DNA of 20,351 nt from Candidatus Cloacimonadota bacterium (GTDB lineage: Bacteria > Cloacimonadota > Cloacimonadia > Cloacimonadales > Cloacimonadaceae), in the NCBI GenBank assembly GCA_028681035.1, contig JAQUJJ010000061.1:1-20351 (forward strand). The letters are read 5' to 3'. Positions within the stretch are counted from its first letter, which is position 1. Every line of letters starts with the position of its first letter. Below, in pieces: positions 15,088 to 20,351 of the stretch. The notes beneath the pieces are model-generated. The model did not search any database and was not told the DNA's origin. It worked only from the letters and a program-made list of their open reading frames with translations. Position numbers and translations under genes: made by a program.

Positions 15088-15195
15088 CTGGAGTTACATA
15101 CGTCTCGCATGTACTGGTTTTACAGGCATCTTGCTTGGTTTGTATTAGGCGGGACGCCTAACTATCCTGTACATTCGAGACGAATGTAGCTCCAG
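15088..15195. repeat. Modular four-hairpin repeat, right copy, complete
   Basis: Same unit as at 12474-12578, running from ctggagttacat to gtagctccag; its two ends are inverted repeats of each other. Hairpins: around 15096-15112 (loop tct, one mismatch), the tct-loop unit acaggca/tgcttgg (decayed), ttaggcg/cgcctaa (perfect, loop gga) and acattcg/cgaatgt (perfect, loop aga). Different hairpins are intact in the two copies, as expected for independently decaying repeats. It flanks the ATPase island on the right. The sequence between it and the ATPase promoter (14865-15087) shows no gene, only a small inverted repeat (15038-15045 with 15065-15072). Confidence 0.82.
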
Positions 15196-15249
15196 CAAGA
15201 CGTGACATTTACCTTCCTCGCCACCCTTAAGCAGGAGGAGATCATCCGT

Positions 15250-15292
15250 TAACTATCCCGTATCGCGATATCGGATAGTTAAGGGATAGTTA
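15250..15292. repeat. Nested palindromes with two alternative pairings
   Basis: The block aactatcc (15251-15258) can pair with ggatagtt at 15273-15280, around an inner palindrome tatcgcgata. Extended as taactatccc (15250-15259), it can instead pair perfectly with gggatagtta at 15283-15292. The two foldings exclude each other. It lies between the repeat island and the barrel gene; function unknown. Confidence 0.6.
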
Positions 15293-15340
15293 TGGGTTGG
15301 ATAAGCGTTGCTACCAAGGGTAAATGAACAAATCACGTTT

Positions 15341-15370
15341 TTGCTTTACAAAATATCATCTCCCTAATAC
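15341..15370 (+). promoter_or_regulatory. Possible promoter of the outer-membrane barrel gene
   Basis: TTGCTT (15341-15346), an 18-base spacer and TAATAC (15365-15370), about 30 bases before the ATG at 15402. The match is only fair. Confidence 0.3.
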
Positions 15371-15401
15371 TTGTATTTAATGAATATCTTGTGAGGTTTT
15401 T

Positions 15402-17513
15402 ATGAAAACAGTCGCGTCTATGCTGATTTTACTGTTTATAGTCAGCACCATTTTAGCTATGCAAATCCCTCAATCTTCCACACCTGTGTTTACAGACGCC
15501 AATCTTATCAAGGACTATGTTCGGATCGATCCTGACGATCGCCAAGCTGAAACTCTCCCCACCCAAACCTGGATTTGGCAGGAAGATGATTGCCTCATGG
15601 TGCATTTTGAATGTGCGATTGATCAAGATTTTAAGCCCGGAGCTGTAACTCCTCGCGATCAGACCCCCGATGCAGATTTCATCAGGATACAGCTCATCAC
15701 TAGCCCGGAATCTTATTATGCCTATTATTATTGTGCCTATCCCACCGGCACCCTTCTGGACGGAGTTCGTAACTGTGATATGTCCACAAAGTACGATTGG
15801 GACAGCAGCTACAGCTACACCAGTAATTATGATGCTCATACCTGGAATGTAACCTTCCGCATCCCCTTGAATGAGCTTAGATTTCAGCAGAAACTTCCGT
15901 ATCAGTGGAAGATTATCCTCACTCGCTACAGTCCTAAAACCGAATACTATTTCTCCTATCCTTACTCCAACACAAAACAGGGAAAAGACTATTTCACCAA
16001 GGCTTATGATATTGAATTGAGCGGTAAAATCCAACGTAAACTGGATATCAAATTCAAACCATACTTAGTGAGAAGCTATGATTTGCTCGCTAAAACAGCC
16101 AGTTTCGATCCAGATCATTTGGGGCTGGATGTAGCACTAAACCCCAGCCAGCGCACACGCATCAAAGTATCCATGAATCCAGATTATTCAGATATTCCCC
16201 CCGATAATGCCCAAGACAATTACAACAGTAAATACCCTCCTTACTACAGCGAAAGCCGGTTCTTCTTCACGGAAGATATTGATGTATTCGAATCTGTATC
16301 AGAGTATTTTTACACCCGTAATATAGTCCAGCCCAAGCTTGCCTTCAAGATGACGGGCAACGGCAAAGTGGTAACCTGGGGCATCCTGGGAGCCTTTGAT
16401 CGAGAGATTATAGACGAGGGCTATCAGATCAACCCGGGTGATTATTATCAGGTGATGACCATCACCCCTACCTGGCGGCGGCTAAAGCTAAACACCAATG
16501 TAGTAAGCAGAACCAATCAAGGCTATTACAATCACCTCGGAAATCTCAATTTTAACCTGGAATTCCTGCCTAAAATCTTCTTTGGGGCTTCCCATTGTGA
16601 AAGTCTGCGCAAAAACGAGCATGAAGATGATTCCAAGCTGAAACAAGGATGGAGCTCCAATGTTTATCTGGAAGCGGAGCCAGGCAATTGGGATACCCAT
16701 CTGTCCTATAGTCGCGTTGATAAAGACTTCAGGGCTGATGCCGGATGGTATTTGACCACCGATACGGATAATTTCAGCACTTCCCTCTCCTACACCAGTG
16801 AAACAACAGAAAATGCGATTAAAAGCTACTCTATGTCCGGATGGGGAAACCTTGGGCGCATTCAAATCAGCACTGATCCCATTGAACTTTATAGTATGGG
16901 TACTAACGGCTATGTGGGCTTCAAGAATGATATGGCTCTCAGTTGCTACGCCAATGCCATGAAAGAACAAGACTTAGTTAACGACCTGCACGATACCTAT
17001 TTCGCCAATGGCTCAGGCTCTTTTCAACTCAATGAAGACATCTACTTATCAATGGGAGCTGCATACGGGAAAACTCTGGTTTATCAGCTCTACGATACTC
17101 GCAACAAACTAAACCTTTGTGCCTACTTAGGAGGTACCATTGCAGCAAAACTGGATTTCTCGCTTAATGCGGGATGGAATAGCTTTGATTATGACAGGGT
17201 AAACATAGTAGGTGGCAATACTGTTACTTTGGATGATAAATACGTGATTGGCAATGGCACCCTAGTCTATACACCCGGTCAAAAATTGCAATTCCGCACC
17301 GGAACCGGGATCAGTAGCTATGAAACAGTGGGCAGCTTTGCCCAGCTCAGTTTCTATGGAAATGTACGCTATGAGTTTATGCCAGAGTATTTTATTTATG
17401 CCGGATTCAAGAGCAGACAGACTCAGGATGTAGCCTCGGACTATGCTGAGCCGATGGGACACTTTAGCAAAGACCAAGCTTCCGCATATATCAAGCTAAC
17501 CGCCACGTTCTGA
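15402..17513 (+). CDS. Exported CBM9/DUF5916-type outer-membrane beta-barrel protein
   Basis: 703 residues. Signal peptide about 1-19 (MKTVASMLILLFIVSTILA). The N-terminal part (about 25-210) is a beta-sandwich of the CBM9-like type that precedes DUF5916 domains, with PVFTDANLIKDYVRID at its start and TWNVTFRIPLNELRF later. From about 215 it reads as a barrel: LGLDVALNPSQRTRIKVSMN, PDYSDIPPDNAQDN and YSESRFFFTEDIDVF closely match the DUF5916 core pattern. The rest is rich in alternating aromatic/polar strands and ends in YIKLTATF, a terminal-Phe beta-signal for outer-membrane insertion. Function of the family is unknown; binding or uptake of a sugar polymer is a guess from the CBM9-like domain. 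GAGG lies 8 bases before the ATG. It stands alone, with its own flanking signals. Confidence 0.82.
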   Translation: MKTVASMLILLFIVSTILAMQIPQSSTPVFTDANLIKDYVRIDPDDRQAETLPTQTWIWQEDDCLMVHFECAIDQDFKPGAVTPRDQTPDADFIRIQLITSPESYYAYYYCAYPTGTLLDGVRNCDMSTKYDWDSSYSYTSNYDAHTWNVTFRIPLNELRFQQKLPYQWKIILTRYSPKTEYYFSYPYSNTKQGKDYFTKAYDIELSGKIQRKLDIKFKPYLVRSYDLLAKTASFDPDHLGLDVALNPSQRTRIKVSMNPDYSDIPPDNAQDNYNSKYPPYYSESRFFFTEDIDVFESVSEYFYTRNIVQPKLAFKMTGNGKVVTWGILGAFDREIIDEGYQINPGDYYQVMTITPTWRRLKLNTNVVSRTNQGYYNHLGNLNFNLEFLPKIFFGASHCESLRKNEHEDDSKLKQGWSSNVYLEAEPGNWDTHLSYSRVDKDFRADAGWYLTTDTDNFSTSLSYTSETTENAIKSYSMSGWGNLGRIQISTDPIELYSMGTNGYVGFKNDMALSCYANAMKEQDLVNDLHDTYFANGSGSFQLNEDIYLSMGAAYGKTLVYQLYDTRNKLNLCAYLGGTIAAKLDFSLNAGWNSFDYDRVNIVGGNTVTLDDKYVIGNGTLVYTPGQKLQFRTGTGISSYETVGSFAQLSFYGNVRYEFMPEYFIYAGFKSRQTQDVASDYAEPMGHFSKDQASAYIKLTATF

Positions 17514-17602
17514 TTAAGATAGGCAACCCTTGAAGTCCAAGACAAAACCCTCTATCTTCAAGCTCAGCGTAGCCTAACCCGCTAGCCCGCTAACTTGTTA
17601 TC

Positions 17603-17626
17603 CTGTTGATGCCTATCAACAGTTTC
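17603..17626 (+). terminator. Weak hairpin after the barrel gene
   Basis: ctgttgat/atcaacag (8-bp stem, 4-base loop, 17603-17622) followed by only three T. It lies about 90 bases beyond the stop codon, so it is a possible but weak terminator. Confidence 0.35.
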
Positions 17627-17659
17627 TCCAGTGAAACCATTAACCAAGTCAAATATTGG

Positions 17660-17688
17660 TTGGCAACAAGCCTATAGTGTCGTATCAT
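17660..17688 (+). promoter_or_regulatory. Promoter of the sorting-domain protein gene
   Basis: TTGGCA (17660-17665), 17-base spacer, TATCAT (17683-17688), about 30 bases before the ATG at 17720. An inverted repeat aaccaa/ttggtt (17642-17647 and 17656-17661) abuts the -35 and could be an operator. Confidence 0.5.
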
Positions 17689-17719
17689 ATCAAGTAGATT
17701 AAACAACAAGGAGACGATC

Positions 17720-19021
17720 ATGAAAAAATTAGCTTTCATGCTTTGTATTATACTACTACCTTTTGTACTGCTAGCATCTGCAAGCAGTTATTTGGATTAT
17801 CTGCGTGGGTTCCAGTTACCCACCGAAACCAGCAGGGGATTTCGGATTAACCATTCGATTGGCTATACCAATGATATGGGTGACTGGCTGCAAGAAACAA
17901 AAAACGTTTACCACTATAATTCCGCCCAAGGTTGGGTTGAATCTCTAAACACCTATCAATACAACACCGAAACAAGTGCATGGGAAGAATTCATGACCGG
18001 CACATTTGAGCATGACAGTTACGGTAGAGTAACCAGCTCTTTGATCTCTGTTTCAATGATTGGGCTAACATTCCCGGTTATGAGCACCTCTGCCTTGTAC
18101 GACAGCCAACATCGCCTGATACACTATTATGTAAATTCGTATGATTTTGCAACTGGTTCGTTGTTTCCAGCTATCAGAATGCACATCGAGTATTCAGCCA
18201 CAAACATTTCTGCTATGTACAACTGGGAATACGATTCTGAACTTGAAGTGCCCACCTATGAGAAAACTACCTTTGGCTTCGATGCACAGGGAAGGGTTAT
18301 TGAGACCATTAACCAGACTTCTCCGGATTCACTTGCTTGGGTAAATGATTCTCGTGGTGAAATCACCTATCATGCCCATGATACAGGTAATGCTGCCTCT
18401 ATGATAGAATACATTTCGGCTGCGCTGCCCGCTGCATTCTTCTTTGATAATATATTCAATACCCCGGGAATGCCAACCACCGAGATTAACTCTGAATGGA
18501 ATGGAACCGGCTGGGAACTTTCCAGTAAGCAAATCTATTCCTATAATCCTAACGATAAAATAGCAAACACCCAAGAGGATTACTGGAATGGAGCCTGGGA
18601 ACCTGATAACAAAAAAATGTGGACCTACGATTCTAACGGGAATTACACTGAGATATTAGAACAGTATTACAATATGGATTCCTGGTATGATTCAAATAAA
18701 ACCGTGTTTGCCTGGGAACAAACCAGCGACAATGAAGACCAGAATGCCCCCCCTATTGGCAGCCTGATTCTGAATGCCTATCCTATTCCCTTCAGTGGTA
18801 CGCTAACGCTTATGCCCATAAGTACAAAAGCAGGAAAGGTGGAAATCCAGATTTACAATATGAAAGGGCAATTGCTAAATAGCTTGGCTACTCTTCCTGG
18901 AAAAAGCACTCAGTGGAATGGCTTGGATAACAAAGGCAATAAAACCGGCAGTGGAATCTACTTCATAAAAGCAAGCCAACAAGGAGCTACTACCATAAAT
19001 AGGGTAATTAAGCTAAAATAG
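17720..19021 (+). CDS. Exported protein with C-terminal T9SS type A-like sorting domain
   Basis: 433 residues. Signal peptide about 1-21 (MKKLAFMLCIILLPFVLLAS). The middle (about 45-340) carries loose repeats of the kind YxYNxxxxxWxExxxxxxxYDSxGR, for example YHYNSAQGWVESL, YQYNTETSAWEEF and YDSNGNYTEILEQYYNMDSW. They resemble YD/RHS-like strands and are rich in Trp, Tyr and Asn. The last 85 residues (349-433) form a FlgD-like Ig/type A sorting domain: NAYPIPFSGTLTL, VEIQIYNMKGQLL, WNGLDNKGNKTGSGIYFIKA and a basic end IKLK. The protein is therefore expected outside the cell or on the surface, via a T9SS-like route if the organism has one. The cargo function is unknown. AAGGAG lies 8 bases before the ATG. 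Confidence 0.85.
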   Translation: MKKLAFMLCIILLPFVLLASASSYLDYLRGFQLPTETSRGFRINHSIGYTNDMGDWLQETKNVYHYNSAQGWVESLNTYQYNTETSAWEEFMTGTFEHDSYGRVTSSLISVSMIGLTFPVMSTSALYDSQHRLIHYYVNSYDFATGSLFPAIRMHIEYSATNISAMYNWEYDSELEVPTYEKTTFGFDAQGRVIETINQTSPDSLAWVNDSRGEITYHAHDTGNAASMIEYISAALPAAFFFDNIFNTPGMPTTEINSEWNGTGWELSSKQIYSYNPNDKIANTQEDYWNGAWEPDNKKMWTYDSNGNYTEILEQYYNMDSWYDSNKTVFAWEQTSDNEDQNAPPIGSLILNAYPIPFSGTLTLMPISTKAGKVEIQIYNMKGQLLNSLATLPGKSTQWNGLDNKGNKTGSGIYFIKASQQGATTINRVIKLK

Positions 19022-19104
19022 TATCATTATCGCTAAATGGGAGCAATCCCATTAGTGCCAAGCCCTTTCTGTACAGTACGATAAGAAAGTAAAGATTATG
19101 TCCT

Positions 19105-19132
19105 TTGCTTTTGTAGTAGAGCAGATTATACT
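19105..19132 (+). promoter_or_regulatory. Possible promoter inside the intergenic region
   Basis: TTGCTT (19105-19110), 16-base spacer, TATACT (19127-19132). No gene starts behind it; it would produce a short transcript of about 65-70 bases ending at the terminator 19172-19208. Confidence 0.3.
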
Positions 19133-19171
19133 ATCAGTAGCCTACAAACCCTACATAGAATGCCCTCCGAC

Positions 19172-19208
19172 ACGTGGAGACACCGCCCGGTGCTCTCCAC
19201 GTTTTTTT
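19172..19208 (+). terminator. Strong intrinsic terminator
   Basis: acgtggaga (19172-19180) pairs with tctccacgt (19194-19202), and the inside extends the stem with caccg/cggtg. A run of seven T (19202-19208) follows at once. It can end transcription of the sorting-domain gene, whose stop codon is 150 bases upstream. Confidence 0.9.
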
Positions 19209-19248
19209 ATTGATTAAACTCAGCTCATTCTTAAGCGGGTTACCAATC

Positions 19249-19277
19249 TTGCCAATCAGGCAAATGAAGCTTATACT
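19249..19277 (+). promoter_or_regulatory. Promoter of the DsrE-family gene
   Basis: TTGCCA (19249-19254), 17-base spacer, TATACT (19272-19277). The -35 box is the left arm of a palindrome ttgcc-aatca-ggcaa (19249-19263), a possible repressor site. The leader to the ATG at 19374 would be about 90 bases. Confidence 0.55.
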
Positions 19278-19373
19278 GTAATGCAGACAGTAAGTTTCAG
19301 GATTCTTGTTTCACAGAAGACCTGCCTAAACAATAGATTAAAGTTATCCTGCTTACTAATTAAGGAGTTACCC

Positions 19374-19730
19374 ATGAAAGTGCTAATCATCTTCAACCGT
19401 GAACCCTATGATAATACAGACATAAGCTGGAATGGTTTGCGTCTGGCAAATACCCTGTGTAAGAACGGCAACGAACTGAGGATATTCTTGATGAATGATG
19501 CTGTGGATATGGCGCGTGACGTTTGTAAACCACCCGAAGGCTACGACCAAGACCTCTCTGAAATGCTAAAAGAACTCATCGCTCAAGGTGTTACTGTAAA
19601 GGTTTGCGGTACCTGCATGGCTCGTTGCGGCATCCACAAAAACCATCCCTATTTTGCAGGGGCAAGTAAATCCACCATGGCAGAACTTGCCGATTGGGTG
19701 GTGGATAGCGATAAAGTGTTGACCTTCTAA
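19374..19730 (+). CDS. DsrE/DsrF-family sulfur-relay-like protein
   Basis: Small cytoplasmic protein of the DsrE/TusD/YchN fold, which in known members carries sulfur on a cysteine or acts in redox relay. 118 residues from the ATG at 19374, chosen because AAGGAG stands 6 bases before it; a frame extended to 19281 lacks one. Seen: MKVLIIFNREPYDNTDISWNG at the start (first strand and loop), LRLANTLCKNG, LRIFLMNDAVDMARD (the typical DsrE mid-segment) and VKVCGTCMARCGI with C78, C81 and C85, of which C78 is at the usual catalytic position. No other sulfur-relay genes (TusB, TusC or dsr genes) are nearby, so a general redox or sulfur-transfer role is all that can be said. Confidence 0.85.
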   Translation: MKVLIIFNREPYDNTDISWNGLRLANTLCKNGNELRIFLMNDAVDMARDVCKPPEGYDQDLSEMLKELIAQGVTVKVCGTCMARCGIHKNHPYFAGASKSTMAELADWVVDSDKVLTF

Positions 19731-19784
19731 GCTCCAGACAAGCTCTTTATAAAGTATCACCCAAAGTTGCAAATGGGTATCACC

Positions 19785-19872
19785 TGTCACAGTGGTCGTA
19801 ACTGTTTATAGGGTGGCGAGATGCATAGGACTGGCTTTAGACTGTGTCACAGTGGTCTTTGGACGTTTATAG
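19785..19872. repeat. Direct repeat, two copies 60 bases apart
   Basis: tgtcacagtggtc occurs at 19785-19797 and 19845-19857; gtttatag follows each copy at nearly the same distance (19804-19811 and 19865-19872). A related pair tttagactgt occurs at 19836-19845 and 19911-19920. It lies between two convergent genes. Function unknown. Confidence 0.55.
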
Positions 19873-19915
19873 ACGTTTCGGTATCAGGGTTATTACAAAT
19901 TTGCCCTCTTTTTAG

Positions 19916-19949
19916 ACTGTTTTCAGAACACCAGATTTTCTGAAACAGT
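19916..19949. repeat. Hairpin just behind the S24 repressor gene
   Basis: actgttttcagaa (19916-19928) pairs with ttctgaaacagt (19938-19949), with one bulged base. It starts 9 bases after the repressor's stop codon on the minus strand and probably marks its transcript end, although no T-run follows on that strand. Confidence 0.5.
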
Positions 19950-19957
19950 TATCACAT

Positions 19958-20351
19958 TTAATAGAGCCGCAACTGAAGTGCCAGGGGGCCGATCATGGAT
20001 AACCACTGACTCTGATCTGCGTCTATAAACTCGATCCGGTAGTCTTTATTGAGTGGTTGGAGGGCAACTCCCTTGTGAGCCGGATCATACTGTATCCTTT
20101 TCAGAGTAATGCCTGCCTCGTATCTGACGGCACAGATTTTACCATCCAGACCATCCCAGGTTTGCTGCTTGCGAATGAGCACAACATCTTCATGTAGGAT
20201 CTGCGGCTCCATACTCTGACCATTGATTTTGAAGGCTAAGTATCTGTCCGTACCGAGGGGAATATAACGAGTGGGGACTTCGACTGATTCCGTTGGCTCG
20301 ATGCCTTCCGGAACTTCCATAGGTGCTCCAGCGGAAATGTCCGCCACGATC
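19958..20351 (-). CDS. S24/LexA-like self-cleaving repressor, C-terminal part (partial at right edge)
   Basis: C-terminal autoprotease domain of a LexA/CI-type transcription repressor; the N-terminal DNA-binding part lies outside the window, and the frame is open to the edge. Seen, counting from the GTG codon at 20347: the cleavage-site sequence ISAGAP with Ala6-Gly7, catalytic Ser45 in INGQSMEP and catalytic Lys83 in ITLKRIQ, followed by the usual LQPLNKDY segment. The Ser-Lys pair and the Ala-Gly bond are in place, so the protein should cleave itself on DNA-damage (RecA) signalling. Whether it is the housekeeping LexA or a phage-type or XRE-S24 regulator cannot be decided without the N-terminus. 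Confidence 0.88.
   Translation of the reverse strand, partial: IVADISAGAPMEVPEGIEPTESVEVPTRYIPLGTDRYLAFKINGQSMEPQILHEDVVLIRKQQTWDGLDGKICAVRYEAGITLKRIQYDPAHKGVALQPLNKDYRIEFIDADQSQWLSMIGPLALQLRLY

Overview
The window most likely comes from an anaerobic, fermentative Gram-negative bacterium. A Cloacimonadota-like (Candidatus Cloacimonas) lineage would fit. The basis is an NADH-linked [FeFe] hydrogenase operon, an outer-membrane barrel protein of the CBM9/DUF5916 type, and an exported protein with a C-terminal type A (T9SS-like) sorting domain. The lineage is inferred from this gene mix and was not tested by any search.

Layout. 1-775 (+): the 3' part of a manganese-dependent inorganic pyrophosphatase, probably the CBS-containing type. 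983-1759 (-): an aminoglycoside 3'-phosphotransferase-like kinase lying just behind the terminator of the next operon. 1821-12287 (-): a tightly packed 12-gene operon, read from right to left. Its first part looks regulatory: DRTGG protein, RsbW-like GHKL ATPase, sensory-type [FeFe] hydrogenase paralogue, second DRTGG protein, PHP phosphoesterase. Its second part is structural: NuoE-like, a stand-alone GHKL ATPase, an HndB-like protein, HydB/HndC, a second NuoE-like, a second NuoF-like, and the hydrogenase catalytic subunit HydA. Electrons from NADH and probably ferredoxin would meet in this complex to make H2, or the reverse.

12288-15400 is an accessory island. It is bounded by two copies of a roughly 105-bp repeat built from four small hairpins. 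The left copy is cut by the 5' end of a group II intron, of which only about 320 bases remain. Between the copies lie an OLD/ABC-like ATPase with its own promoter and, directly after it, a small PD-(D/E)xK nuclease-like gene broken by one in-frame TAA. The two genes form a candidate ATPase-nuclease defence-type pair.

15402-20351 (+, then -): a DUF5916-type outer-membrane barrel, an exported sorting-domain protein, a DsrE-family sulfur-relay-like protein with a good promoter, and at the right edge the C-terminal part of a self-cleaving S24/LexA-like repressor.

Most notable are unusual Fe-S ligand losses inside the hydrogenase operon. The second NuoF has lost all four N-terminal 2Fe-2S cysteines, the HndB-like protein has no cysteine at all, HydA has Ser at one H-cluster ligand position, and the paralogue keeps the H-cluster ligands but lacks the proton-transfer Cys. 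Also notable are the broken ATPase-nuclease pair and the intron-interrupted modular hairpin repeat.
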